Positions 47,629 through 60,500 of a DNA stretch of 64,000 bases are shown piece after piece. This DNA is from Clavulina sp. PMI_390 (lineage: Eukaryota > Basidiomycota > Agaricomycetes > Cantharellales > Hydnaceae), in contig WIDE01000018.1 in assembly GCA_015039315.1 (NCBI GenBank), forward strand, positions 231,788 to 295,787. Direction: 5' to 3'. The notes under the pieces are model-generated. The model saw nothing but the letters and a program-made list of their open reading frames with translations, had not been told where the DNA came from and searched no databases. The stretch's first letter is position 1; each line of letters opens with the position of its first letter. A program made the translations under genes and the position numbers.

Positions 47629-49782
47629 ATGCGTGAAATTGTCCATCTCCAGACTGGCCAGGTACGCTTTCTCCATCGTCAATTTTTTGGGTTTGCCTCG
47701 TGGTTGGCAGTCTCGTGTTATCTGGCTACTCACCCACGACCCCACCTTGCTTTTCTTTTCCTCTGCCTCTGACCGTCCGACACTGCTACGATACACTAGT
47801 GCGGCAACCAAATTGGTGAGTGCTCGACATCGACGTCTTCATCGCGCGGTGGTGCTAATCTTACGTTGTTGTCGTTTAGGTTCCAAGTTCTGGGAAGTCG
47901 TCTCCGACGAGCATGGCATCCAAAACGATGGCAGGTATGTCCTAGTCATCATTATCCTCAGCTCCCGCGTGTCTAGTCCCTGATTCCATCGTTGTTGCTA
48001 TCAGCTACAAGGGTACCCAGCCAGACCTGCAGCTTGACAGGATCGGTGTGTACTACAACAACACCGGAGGTACGTCTCCCCGTCATAGTTGAACGTATTA
48101 TAAGAGTAGTCCTGACTTTGTGATCGCGCTTCTTTCCTCGCTAGCTGGCAAGTACGTGCCGCGTGCCGTCCTCGTTGATCTCGAGCCTGGTACCATGGAC
48201 TCTCTCCGATCGGGGCCACTAGGTAGTCTTTTCCGTCCAGACAACTTTGTCTTCGGGCAAAGTGGTGCTGGTAACAACTGGGCGAAGGGCCGTGCGTATT
48301 ATCCCCATCAATCCGAATGCCATATCACGTGTACTGACATGTTCCTCTCCAACATTCAAATTTCTCTTGTAACGCGATATAGACTACACTGAGGGCGCTG
48401 AGCTCGTCGACCAAGTCCTCGATGTTGTCCGTAAGGAGGCAGAGGGATGCGACTGCCTTCAGGGCTTCCAAATCACCCACTCGCTCGGCGGTGGTACCGG
48501 TGCCGGTATGGGTACGCTGCTGATCTCGAAGATTCGTGAGGACTTCCCCGACCGCATGATGTGCACATACTCCGTTGTGCCGTCACCGAAGGTGTGTCAA
48601 TATTATATATGGCGCGGACTTTTTACTGAATCTTCCCGATTGTTATTAGGTCTCGGATACCGTCGTCGAGGTATGCTAATAGCTAATTCTTCCCAACCTT
48701 CCAAGATATTGATTCCTATCTCCCTTTTCAGCCTTACAACGCTACTCTGTCCGTGCATCAGCTCGTCGAGAACTCAGACGAGACCTTCTGCATTGACAAT
48801 GAAGCGCTTTACGAAATCTGCTTCAAGACCCTGAAGCTCACGACCCCCACTTATGGCGACCTCAACCACCTCGTCTCAATTGTCATGAGCGGTGTCTCAA
48901 CATCTTTGCGTGTAAGCACTCTTGTCATCATGATTCCGAAGATCGTTGCTGATACTCGTTCTTCAGTTCCCTGGCCAGCTCAACTCGGATCTCCGAAAGA
49001 TGGCCGTCAACCTTGTTCCTTTCCCTCGTCTCCACTTCTTCATGGTCGGCTTTGCTCCTCTCACTGCCCGTGGCAGCCAAAACTTCCGTGCCGTCAGCGT
49101 CCCTGAGCTCACTCAGCAGATGTTCGATGCTAAGAACATGATGGCTGCTTCTGACCCACGAAATGGCCGCTACCTCACCGTAAGCTGCTTCTGTCTGGTA
49201 TATTATTTCTCTATTGGTACTTAGCTTTTGTTTTCTGTATAGGTCGCTGCCATGTTCCGTGGCAAAGTCAGCATGAAGGAGGTCGATGACCAGATGCAGA
49301 TCGTCCAGAACAAGAACGCCTCGTTCTTCGTCGAGTGGATCCCCAACAACGTCCTGACTGCGCAGTGTGATATCCCACCTCGTGGCTCGAAGATGGCTGT
49401 CACCTTCATCGGTAACTCGACGGCCATCCAGGAGCTGTTCAAGCGTGTGAGCGACCAGTTCACTGCGATGTTCAAGAGGAAGGCGTTCTTGCATTGGTAC
49501 ACCCAGGAGGGTATGGACGAGATGGAGGTATGCAAATTAGATCATAGTATTCATTTATCCCGGAAGCTTACGAGGTATCATCTAGTTCACCGAAGCCGAG
49601 TCGAACATGCAAGATCTCGTCGCCGAGTACCAGCAGTACCAAGAGGCTACGTAAGTCACTACTATCAGGTACCTCCCCAAGTCTACCAATACTCAGCGAA
49701 TATCATTTATTATTTCATCTACAGTGTCGAGGAGGAGGAAGGCGAGTACGGCGAGGAGGGCGTGGAGGAAGAAGAGGCATAA
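47629..49782 (+). CDS. Beta-tubulin, intact copy
   Basis: Twelve exons: 47629-47661, 47800-47815, 47880-47934, 48005-48069, 48145-48291, 48383-48591, 48650-48670, 48732-48911, 48967-49179, 49243-49527, 49586-49650, 49725-49782 (448 aa). Family marks are the autoregulatory N-terminus (MREI), QTGQCGNQIGSKFWEV, the GTP-binding loop [40 protein letters not shown] and [12 protein letters not shown], ending in a Glu-rich tail. Glu and Phe in [14 protein letters not shown] are the residues present in benzimidazole-sensitive fungal tubulins. It polymerises with alpha-tubulin into microtubules. Exon 7 is only 21 nt (VSDTVVE). The many introns and conserved coding sequence argue this is the functional copy; the two downstream copies are broken. 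Confidence 0.95.
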
Positions 49783-50205
49783 AAAAGATGAAGCGCGTGA
49801 TTCGTCCCTCGTAGTCAATCATTTGCTTTTGTCCTTATTTTCTCTCTCTTCGTCTCTCCCCTGCATTCCTACCATACGTACCTATACCTCAATCCACGTC
49901 GTCGTTACGTCACCACTCTTGTATGCTCCTGATTAAATTCGGTAGCTGCTTCACGTATTTTCATGTCCCCTTCAACGACCCTTCAGCCGTTTAGGCCGCT
50001 TCATCACATTTTCTTTCTCTCTGCTATTCTGTTGGTCGGTGCCTCGGGCTCCTTCATATGCCTCTTTTCCTTCACTCCGACTCATAGCCGTTGTCCGAAG
50101 ATATGCTGTCATCTGAAGATATGCCCGTTTCCCATTCGGCCCGCTCGGTCGGCCTAATGCAAGTGGACTGTCAGGTGTGGAATATGAGCTGGAAAGGATG
50201 AACAC
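49783..50205. other. Spacer between tubulin and receptor 2
   Basis: 423 bp between the convergent 3' ends. No gene seen. Confidence 0.5.
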
Positions 50206-53200
50206 CTACAACAACTCTGAGCGCCGCCTCATGTACTCCTTGAATTTGTTGGTTGTAAGCGTGTCCCTGGGATCTTGATAGAACCATGAAGCCCTATCAC
50301 TCTGCCATCGTTTCAAGCCTGACCATCTTCCCTTCGGACCCTGGGGTGCTTCCAGGTTGCTGTGCTGCCCGCCACATTCCTCAATGAGCTCATAAATACT
50401 CTTCGCGCAATTTAGCATCTTTGCAACTGGGAGATTGGGTTCCTGATCAAGACTGTTGCCGATGCACTTGCCCACCCAATCATATACCGACCTGAGCGCG
50501 TGATCAAGAACGCTGGCACCTAAAGAATCCTGGGCATTGGGATCTGCGTGTTCATCCAAGAGGCTTTGTATGCACTCCAGCGTCGGTCTAAGGTCGAGAG
50601 GTCCCAAACAAGAGGGGCGGGACATTTTGCAAGCATAGAGCAAAGGGGTTCGTCCTTCATCATCTAACATGTTCACGTCCACCCCATACTCGTGCACCAG
50701 CATATGAATAAAAGATGCACTGGCGCCATTCCTAGCAGCCAAGTGTGCGAGGCCCAGTTCGTTCACACCCCTGATGTTCGGATCTGCACCCTTTTCAATG
50801 AAGAGCTTAATGAGTTCTTCACTGTCATCAGAGTAGCGGTCAAACAGAGTCATGATTATATGCCTCCCAGATGCATCGAGTGCAAAGAGGTCTTCTGCAC
50901 TAGCTGAGTGGCAGAGCAAACGAAAAACTTGGAGGTTGGGCAACTGCTGGGTGGGCCAGAATGGGTCATGCGATCTGAAGGGAGACTTCCTTGGTTGAGC
51001 TTTGGCGTTCTGAACTAGCAGCGAGAGTACTGTACTGTTCCTCTCTTCTCCAACTCGACTTTTGGCCCAGGTTGTATTCCCCTTCAGTAGATCAGAGAGT
51101 AGGTTCAAGTTGTTGTCAGCAGCGGCATAACAGATTGGTGTCCACCCGTTTCCGTCTACAGCATTACGTATGTCTACCCCCTCATGTTCTGATTGGTTTG
51201 GCAGAGCAACAATGCGCTGCACCTCGTCCCTGGAGCCGATACGGACAGCCCAATGCAACGGATGGTCTGGTGTATTTTGGCTGAAGCCAGTGATCTCCTT
51301 GTAGAACCGTTGTACCCAACCATGGAAGGAACGGGAGGCAGGGTCAAGGAAGTGGGCTAATGCAGGGGCAATATATCTATAATGTGATAGAGCTGACTTC
51401 GCAGATATGAACCAGGTCCTCGCGGCATAGCGTGAGAGATGGGGGAGCATCGCAGTGTTCCGCTCATCGAGCGCGCTCAACAGAACGAATGTAAGTGTGG
51501 CCAGTGCTTTTGCGACTGAAGTTCCAAACGTATCAGTCATGTTAGTGGGGTACATCCCAGTCCAGTTTTGATGTATAGGCTGGGATGATGACATTGTAAC
51601 CAGATACTCCTGAACTGTGAAGTGGATGAAATCAACATATGTGCCTCCCCCATCAGAGCTTCTGGTGAACAAAAAATTTTCAGGCTTGTTTTTTGACTCT
51701 GTCCGAAGCGTTAGGAGGCCAGGTAGGAGTTTAAATATGTCAAGATCGCCTATATCAGCAGAAGAAGTGCCGTGTATGGTCGCAAGAGGAATGTATGGCG
51801 GCCCATCATCCAGGTATTTGAATTGGAGAAGCAGCATCTCCCGTATTTCCTCCACTGTGAAGGGGTCCTCCGCAGCAATCATGCACTCAAGTACTGCGCG
51901 GATTGTATGGCGACGCTTTGGAGTGATTCTGCTCAGGATTCGCGCATAGGTATGATCAAGCGAAGTCGGCAGGGTGAGAAGCATCTGACGAGCTTCGTGG
52001 CCAGTACATTGGTCAAGCTCTTGAAGTTGAAGGTGTACCCATAATATCCTGTACATATCGTTCAGTCCGTGGGGGTCACAAGAAATGGCGTGAACACTCA
52101 CATAGAATCTGACTTGTGGAGTAGCTCTTTCTTTACATCGTAATAATCTTTGTTCGACCATCCGAGCCCTCTGAACCTTGGACTGTTTAGTTCAGCATCA
52201 ATTAAAGCAGCAACAGTGGCGTGATGCTCAGGCTGACATCCCAAGCGCAAGCGATGGGTAATCAGGCGTGTACCCTTGCCATCAGAAGGGTCGAATACTT
52301 GCTCAATATCAGGTTCAGGGCGGCTTGTCGCAAAGATACGGAGGTCCCAGTTATTTCGAGACATCATTTGCCTGAGCTCTTGAAAGAACGGGAGAAGGGA
52401 TTCTAAGCGCTCGTTCCTCCGACACTCGTCGACGGCATCAATAACAAGAAACTTCCGCCCGGGAGTGGAGAGCATACGATAGAAGAGACCACGAAGGTCT
52501 TTCTCTGATGCATGCGGTGTCAACTTATTCCATGATCGAAGGATCGCATCGCAGTCTGGCGATGAGTTACTGAGACTTTCCACGCAGGTTGCGAGGAACT
52601 TTTTGAACACTTCCTTCTCAGGATCCCGATAGTCAAAGTAAAAGTATGCGAGAGCAGGGGATGAGTCCGACAAATTGTTCTGAAATTCCTCAATGACTTG
52701 AGAACTATATTGGACGTCGTAAGTCAATACTTCAGTGGTAATTGCTTGCCAATACGTACCATAAGACGCTTTTACCGACTCCCGCTTGAGTCCATCATTA
52801 ATGAGAGGAAAAGGAAATACAACAGCAGCAATACAAGCTTACCACTCGCGGAGATCCAGAAAAATCCAGCGGGCTCGCTAAGCCATTCTTGGAAGTTCTT
52901 GTGGTTTAACAACCACTGTGCGTGATTAGGAACTTTAAAGCCTTGCTTCAGTCGCTCTTCCTGATTCACACTGGAGTCAGCGGGAGCCAGCCACTCGCGC
53001 ATTTTCTCCCGATCTTGACTTTATGCCATCAAAAAGGTCTCAAAAGTGAGAGCTGAGATTCACGTACGGAATCCTGGATGGCTTCGCCCGCGGAGGGAAG
53101 GGAGATGAGGGTCTACCGATGGGAAGTCTTGCTCAACTGGCCAAGGTGGGTATTTGTAGTTGAGAGAATTGCATCACGTAACGTAATGAAATATCTTAGT

Positions 53201-55149
53201 TTCAGTGAGGTTCCAAAGGCTCCGCCGTTAACTAGCTCACACTTGTGGAAAATGCGTTCCAATCTCTCCAAGATCTTGCCGCTAGATGGTCGCTGGGCCG
53301 GCTCATGAGTCCACATATTGGCGAGCAGCGTCCAAAATTCCGTTTTCGTTATCTCATCCAAAACAACAAGAGGTTGAGCTGGCTTGTTTGGTCTTTGGCC
53401 TTTGATCAGAACAGAGATCACCCGGTGCTCGTTCTTGATCTCAGCGAAAGGCCTGGAGCCACTCCATGCGTTGAGATACGTCATGGCCACGCCAAACACG
53501 TCGCTCTCCTGCGTTGAATGGAACCCTTCTGCGGGGAAGTTCAAAAGCTCTGGTGCTAGGAAACGAATCCTGCCTCCTTGTTCTTGATTGGACAATTTTT
53601 GAGAGAATTCGTGACGGATGCGACTACGTCCAAAGTCACAGAGGACAGGATTGCGGAACTCGTCAATTAGTATATTTCCCTGCGATTAGTTAGTGTCAAT
53701 AAAGAGTATGCATCAGCTAAATTTAGTGCAGACAGGATGGATATCACCATGTATAATGGGAGGCTTTCGCGAATGGAGATGCACGATACCTCGCGCTATT
53801 CCTATAACCTGGGTCACACGTGAGGAAGGTTCTGGATGAGCAGCAATGGCGAATTACTAACAATCTTCGTCAGAAATGACGCATCGAAAGCTCTCAGCTG
53901 AGAGTCCATCAACATAGACTCGAGTGATCCATCTGGGAGGTACGGTAAAATCATGAGCGGATAGGATTCTTCATTATCGCGATAAATCCCCAAAAGAGGG
54001 AGGATATTTGGGTGCTGGAGCTGTGAGTGAGTGATAGCTTCCTGATACAAGAGCTGAGGGGTATGGTGAGTGGTATGAATGATGAGTAATACCAAGGAGC
54101 TGTTACCTGAACCCATTCACGTTTGACTTCCTGTTTCGACCGATTACTGGCTATTATGAGCTCTCGGACGGCTACATTGCTTCCGTCCTCAGGTAGTTTT
54201 CCATGATAGATGAAGGCATCACCACCTCGACCGATGCGATGTGCTCTGTCAAATGTGATATTTTTGATCATGAATGGTGCAGGGAGAGTGACTGTATGGA
54301 AACAACAGTTTTGTAGCAGACGGAAGGTTTCCGGATATTCATCAAAACCGTGGATGTAGGTTTGCAAGTGCTGCGAGCAAGATCAAAATCCGACCATTTC
54401 AATGGTAATGGTGCAGCGAGACATACGCTATATATTCGATTTAGTAGTTGAGCTGCTTCGCCCGATGAGAGTTGAGTAAGATCATTCCCCCGAGGGATTC
54501 CGAATCGTACTAGCAGGCCCCAATTAAGGTCGGATTGTGGTGTATTGGGAACTACCCTGAAATGTTCAGTATCGCTGGAGCAATGGAAAATGGGATCCTT
54601 CAAATCCTGCCTCGCAGCTCTTTTGCTTGCATCGCCCTCGGCGTGATCGGTTTGTGGTGCAGACACAGACGCTCGCGAGACTACAATTGCGGACGCAGAC
54701 GAACCACTGGCTGGTGACTGATTGGGGAACGCTGAGGAGCGATTGCTGTGATTATCCGGAGTCGCTTCTGTCGTTTTAGAGGCGGCGGCGGCGGTACGCA
54801 GCCGAGTCTTACTGGCTGAGCGTGTGGATCTTGAATGTGAAGCGCGAGTGGGCGCCTGGGACGGAGTGGGCGAAGCTATGCGACGACGAGTGTTTCTTTC
54901 TTCGCCGATACCAGAGCTCGAGCCTCCATCAGCTGATTCGGCCCGAGTCCTCTTGGTTGACCGAATGATAGGGTTGGTTTGCTTGGTGGAGGCCTCGGGA
55001 GTCTCTCGAGTGTTGCCGGTGGATGGTTGGGTCTCGCTACGAGCGGCGCTACGAGTCACAGGGCGCCGACTAGAGCCCGCCGCATGAGCTTGTTTGGGCG
55101 CGTTCGACGGTGGTACTTGGTGTTCCTCATCCTTACGAGACTTAGGCAT
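50206..55149 (-). CDS. Receptor 2: kinase-like-NACHT-ankyrin NLR-like protein
   Basis: Ten exons, minus strand: 55149-54427, 54370-54107, 54053-53862, 53808-53734, 53679-53241, 53136-53068, 53013-52843, a 25-nt exon near 52760, 52704-52102, 52048-50206 (1467 aa). Residues 1-~180 are Ser/Arg-rich, disordered and basic. A conserved helix-like block follows (LVRFGIPRGNDLTQLSSGEA). The kinase fold has a full Gly loop GRGGDAFIYHG (~288), VAVRE with Arg for the beta-3 Lys, HGDIHP (~415), CDFG, and RFLAPE. Then come linker MREWLAPADSSVNQEERLKQ, P-loop ASAGVGKSVL (~646), Walker B FLVIDAVDEC, sensor TSRPEPDI, helical arm to FIHFTVQEYLV, and ankyrin-like repeats (HPLHWAVRIG, GWTPICYAA, KGADPNIRGV, HADPNAQD). 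No signal peptide or transmembrane helix is seen, so it is probably cytosolic or nuclear. The likely role is ligand-triggered non-self recognition, by family analogy only. Confidence 0.85.
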
Positions 55150-55767
55150 AGTGCGTCAGGGTCTCCAACTACGAGACAGGCAGACAGTAGAGGCAGAGCA
55201 ATCTTTGAGCTGTGGGAGTTAGACGCGGGGAGGATGAGGCGTGAAGGGGAGCATGCGGTGCACGCATGCGTAGGCCTCACTGACTTCACATGGAAACTGA
55301 TGGATACCGAGCCTGAGCTTCTGTCGTTCACTATTCTATTCCAGCATGAAGTTCGAGAGTAGTAGGGAGCAGATTGCATAGCAAAACAAAAGCGATGTAG
55401 TAGTTTCTCACAAAAATGGCAAGAGTTGTGATTCTGATTTTGCCCGCTTCATCGAAGGTGCAGAATGGCATTCTCCAACATGTTGTGCAAGTGATCTGCT
55501 GCCCAAAGCTATTTCACGGACACGAGTCTTTCGCGCTGAGGAGTGAGTCATTAGGACATAGCAGGAAAAAATATGTAAGAAAGCAACACAGCAGATGGGA
55601 GAGGACCGAAATTCGACCCAAGCTTTTTTGGCGGCGAATGGCATGCTGTCCTTGGACTTGTGACATCACGGTGCTGCTGATTAGGAACAGAACTGGGACT
55701 GACACCTCGAACACTCTTCTTGCCTCATCGTGCGGCATGAATCGTTCATTTGGGAGTCGCAGTCGCC
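55150..55767. other. Receptor 2 promoter region
   Basis: 618 bp upstream of receptor 2. It is matched in position by 62470-63157 upstream of receptor 3. No gene is called. It may contain decayed tubulin exon 1-2 sequence near 55730, but the match is too weak to annotate. Confidence 0.45.
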
Positions 55768-56100
55768 TAGGTTCTTTCTGAGGTCAGGAAACCCATTCCC
55801 AGCGACGAGCCATGGCACCCAAAACGAAGGCGTGTGTGTCCTGGCCATCGCGCCGTCTGCTGCTATCGCGTACTGAAGCCCTAACTCTGTTCTCGCGGGC
55901 ACCGGCGGCAAGGGCAATCAGCTTGGACCACACCTGGACAGAACTGCCGCGCACTAGTGCACCAGATGCACCTCTCCACACCTTTGACCGACGCGTCGTA
56001 TCGCTCTCGCTCACTTCTGCACCATTGTCCTCGTCGTCGGCTGGCAAGTCCGTGCCGTCTGCCGCTTCTCATCGATGTTGTGCTGAGCATCAGAAACCCA
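55768..56100 (+). pseudogene. Beta-tubulin relic, exons 3-5 (old)
   Basis: Heavily diverged tubulin sequence. CGACGAGCCATGGCACCCAA resembles the DEHGIQ part of exon 3, a stretch near 55905-55960 resembles exon 4, and GCTGGCAAGTCCGTGCCGTC resembles the start of exon 5 (AGKYVPR). Reading frame and splice sites are lost. The same relic lies at 63158-63480. Confidence 0.6.
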
Positions 56101-56117
56101 CGTGAAACCCCGTTCGT

Positions 56118-56345
56118 GTCCTCCAACCCAAGTGAGTCCTCGTCGTCCACGGCGCGGCAACCCCTAGCTCGGATATTGTTGGGCATCGCGCGCGATCTTT
56201 GCGGGATGAGGGCAAGTCACGCAAACTCAAGCGGGCCGCCCAATGCGATTAGCGAGAAGCGCTCTACCCGTCGACTCATCCTTTCCCTCATTCTTCCGTC
56301 TCGTGCACACCATCGACCTTGCTGATTGCTTCCTCGTCGTTTGGC
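56118..56345 (+). repeat. Duplicated tubulin promoter block
   Basis: Matches the sequence before the intact tubulin (about 47385-47628) and before the third copy (about 63507-63739), including CCCGTTCGTGTCC, GGGCATCGCGCGCGATCTT and AGCGAGAAACGCTC-like stretches. Confidence 0.7.
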
Positions 56346-57288
56346 ATGTGCGAAAGTGTCCATCTCAAAACTGTCAATGTATGCTTTCTCCATCATTGAT
56401 CTTTTTGGGGTTGCGTCGCCGCTGGCAGCCTCGTGTTGCTCGGCTGGCTACTCATCTACGCACCACCCACCTTGCTTTCTTCTCCGCCCTTCGACGCTTC
56501 TATGGCACAATAGTGCGGCAGTCAAATTGGTGAGTGCTCGGAATTGACATGGTCATCGCGCGGAGCTAAGCGTGCGTCACAGTTGCTGTTGAGGTTCCAA
56601 GTTCTGGGAAGTTGTTCCAATTAGCATGGCATCCAAAACGATGGCAGGTACGCCCCAGCCATCGTGATTCTCAACCCTCGCATGTCAGCTCCCTAGTACC
56701 ATCGCCGTCGCCATCGGCTACAAAGGCACCCAGCCTGACCTTCAGCTCGACAGGATCGGCGTGTACTACAACAACACCGGAGGTGTGTCTCCCTCTCATA
56801 GACGTGCCATCGCATCGTTACTCATCGCATAACCGTTTTCCCCGTCTTTAGCTGGCCAGTACGTGCCGTGTGCAGTACTCGTTGATCTCGCTCAAGCCTG
56901 GTACGATAGCCTCGCTCGCTCTGATCAGGGCTACTGGGTGGTCATTCCGCCGCGACACCTTTGTCTTCGAGCCAAGTGGTGCTGGTAATAACTGAGCCAA
57001 AGGCCGTATATATTGTCCTCATAGATGTCTGAACCTCGTATCACGTATATTGACCTGTTCTTCGCCACCACCTAAATGGCCCTTTGACGAGATATAGAGT
57101 ACACTGAGAATGCTGCGCTCGTCGCTTAGGCGCTCGATGCTGCCCGAAAGGGGAAGAAGGCTGCGCCTGCTTTCAGGTCTTCCAGACCACTCACTCGCTC
57201 GATGGTGGCGGTACTGGTGCCGGTATGGGCACGCTCCTGAACTCGATGATTCATGAGGACCTCCCCGACCGTATAATATGCACATACT
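56346..57288 (+). pseudogene. Beta-tubulin pseudogene, 5' half
   Basis: Follows the intact gene at 47629 exon by exon from the start (MCESVHLKTVN for [11 protein letters not shown]) to the middle of exon 6 ([20 protein letters not shown]), with introns still recognisable. Damage includes a frameshifting 4-bp insertion in exon 5 near 56893, an in-frame TGA at 56993-56995 in place of the Trp of NNWAKG, and a TAG at 57127-57129 in exon 6. Homology ends near 57288, so about half the gene is deleted. It cannot make tubulin. It sits between receptors 2 and 3. Confidence 0.86.
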
Positions 57289-57503
57289 GTCGTGGCATCG
57301 CTACGGGATGGCACAAGGGTGTTTAAGAGGCCAGGCAGCCCTGCCTTCTATCCTATTCTGCTTGATACAATAACTATGGAACGAGAGAGAGAGAGTAAAG
57401 AAAAAGAGAAGAACAATCCAGGGGAAGAAGGAATGGTGAAGATGGATCGATAAAGAGAGAAGAGGGTCGGAAATATAGTGGAACCTTCTCGATCCGGAAA
57501 TAT

Positions 57504-60500
57504 TCAACTCATCTCACGTCTACGGTTTGTAAACCACACAAGGAATTTGCGTGGATTGGATTCGAAATACTCCTCTTGCCCAAACCTCCAGAATGCGGGG
57601 TCCCAGGCTGATAATCTTCCATTTGGATCATAAGGTTCCTGAAAACGGCTTAGTTCCCCTCCCGATTGCTCAATGAGATGATAGATCTGCATGGCCGTAT
57701 TCAACATTTCATGGAGTACGACCGCCAAATCATGATCCGGCATGCCGTCATAGGAACAGTGTATCAGGAGCCCTGTTATGAAATACGCACAATCAAGAAC
57801 ACTATAACCCTCGGGAACTCGCGCATTGGGATCCGCATCTTCATCCAAAAGTGACCGCACGCAGTCCAAAATTGGCTCCATATCGGCATGTGGAGGCGTC
57901 TTATGCTTCCATTGGATACAGGCATAAAACAATGGGGTACACCCATAATGATCTCTCATGTTCACATCCACCCCGTATTCACGCACTAATGTGTGGATAA
58001 ACGCGCCTGCGCTATTCATGGCAGCCATATGAGCAAGGCCAAGGCCTTCATGATTCCTCGTATTCGGGTCAGCACCCTTCTCAAGAAAGAGCATGAGGAG
58101 CCCGTATCCTTCTCTCAGGTTATTGTCGTCAATGAGTGCTGTGAATGCAGATTCGCCAAATATATTGGGCGCAAAGAGGTCTGTTGCACTAGCTGCATTG
58201 CAGAGTTGACGGAAAATAGGGAGTCTGGGAGGCTTTATTGTTGGGTACCAACCGGGCGGGTCGGCTTCCCAGCCAGACTTTATCCAATCTCTAGTCATCT
58301 CATGGAGGAGCGTGGTATCTTCATGCTTTATTCCCACTCGTTGTGTGGCCCAAGTTTTGTGATTTGGTAGTAGATGAGAGAGGATCTTTGAATATGAGCT
58401 ACGGGCAGCAATACAGATTGATGGCATCAAGTCTGTTTCAGGGATATTATGAATGCTCATGCCTTTGTAGTTTGGATGGTTCACCAAGGCAAGAATGCGC
58501 TCCACCTCATCTGTGGAGCCCATCCCAACGGCGCACTGGATTAGGCGGCCGAGTGTAGAGCTGGGGCTCTCTGGCAAGTTGGGCAATTGATCATCTTTTC
58601 GAAACCGCCATTGTTCCCAAGAAAGGAAGGAACACGAGCCAGGGTCCAGAAAGTGGGCCAGGGCAGGGGCGATGGATGGGTACCATGGTAGTGCTCGCTC
58701 CGCTATCCAGAGCCATGAGGATTGAGCGTGACGTGCCAGATGTGGGAGCGCCGCAATGTTTCGCTGATCAAGTGCAGTGAGTAGAACGATTGAAAGTGTA
58801 ACGCAAGCTTTATCAGATGAAGCTCCAAATTTGGTATGCGGGGTCAGAATTTCCTGTGCGTGTTCAGGTAGGTACGATTCTGTTTGCTTTGAAAGCAGAT
58901 ACTCCTGGACTGTGAAGTGGATGAAGTGAACCTCCTGCGGCGCTTTTTCGCCTTTGCGCCGCCGAAAGCCTTCTCGAGTTGTTAGTAGGCCAGGTAAGAG
59001 TTTAAAAATATCAGGAGTCTCCATATTGGCAGAATGCCCGTTGCGCGTACTTCCAAGGGGAAGATAGGGAGGGCAGGTGTTTAAGTCGCTGAGCTGGAGA
59101 AGAAAAATTTCCGCAACTGCCTCCAGACTGAGGGTCTCTGACGCTCCAATGATACATTCAAGAACCGTACGAACCGCACGACGACGCCTCGGTGCAATTC
59201 TGCTCATGATTCGCTCATACGTTTGATCGAGCGACAAAGGCAGCGTAAGAACCATCTCCCGGGCTTCGTGCCCCGTGCACTGGTCTAGCTCTTGGAGCTG
59301 AAGATGGACCCATAAGATCCTGCATGATTCATTCAGCTGTCAACGAATAATCAGAAGCAATGTGGATACACACATAGAGTTCGACTTGAGTAGTAGCATT
59401 TGCTTCACATAGCAAAAATCTTCATTTGACCATCCCAGCCCACTAAACCTTGGGCCCCCTAACTCCGCATCGATTAAGGCGGCAACTGTAACGCGGTGCT
59501 CGGGCTGCTCTCCCAACTGCAAGTGCTGTGTAACAAGGGCAACCCCATTTCCATCCAAAGTATCAAACAGTTGTTTAATGTCGGGCTCGGGCCGACTGGT
59601 GGCAAAGATACGGAAATCTCGTTTGTGCTGGCGCATCTCCCGGGATAGCTCTTGTAGGAATGGGAGGAGAGAATCTGAACGTTCGTTTTTCCGGCACTCA
59701 TCAATCGCATCAATGACGAGGAATTTTTTCACCGGGGTGTCTAGCATACGATAGAAAATATCACGAAGCTCTTTTTCTGATGCATGTAGCGCGTTTGTTT
59801 TGGATGATTTGAGGATTTCTGCACAGTCGGGTGATGAGCCGGCGAGCTTTTCCACGCAGGTTGCAAGAAACTTTTTGAACACTTCTTTCTCGGGATCTCG
59901 ATAGTCGAAGTAAAAGAATGCCCAGGCAGTGGAAGAGGGTGAGGTGATCTTCTGAATGTACTCGACCACTTGTGAACTAAATTGGGCAGAGTGAGTGACC
60001 AGTTCAGTAGTGCCAGGTCGCGAAAACATACCATAAAACGCTTTTACCAACACCGGCTTCGACCCAGGATCAATGGACTGGGAACAATTATAAATGAATG
60101 AAAGACTTACCACTGGCGGAGACCCAGAAAAATCCAGCAGGGTCGCTAAGCCACTCTTGGAACAATTTGTGTTCAAGCAGCCATTGCGCATGATCGGGGA
60201 CCTTTGAGCCTTGTTTGAGTCGCTCCTCCTGGTTCACATCAGGGTCAGCAGGGGACAGCCACTCGCGGATTTTCTCTCGCTCTAAACTTTATTCAATTAG
60301 GGAAGGGAAGGCTTCCCTCAAACTACTGAGAAGACCATACCATGTCTGTCCATCATCATTGCCGAGTCCAGACTAGCACTGGAGATCGGAGTCGTTTCTA
60401 AGCGACTAATAGAGCGGGGAGAAGGGAGGTGAAGCTCCCCAGTTGGGAAATGCTGCTTTACTGACCAAGAGAGTTTGATTCGTCAGCACTTTGACGGACG

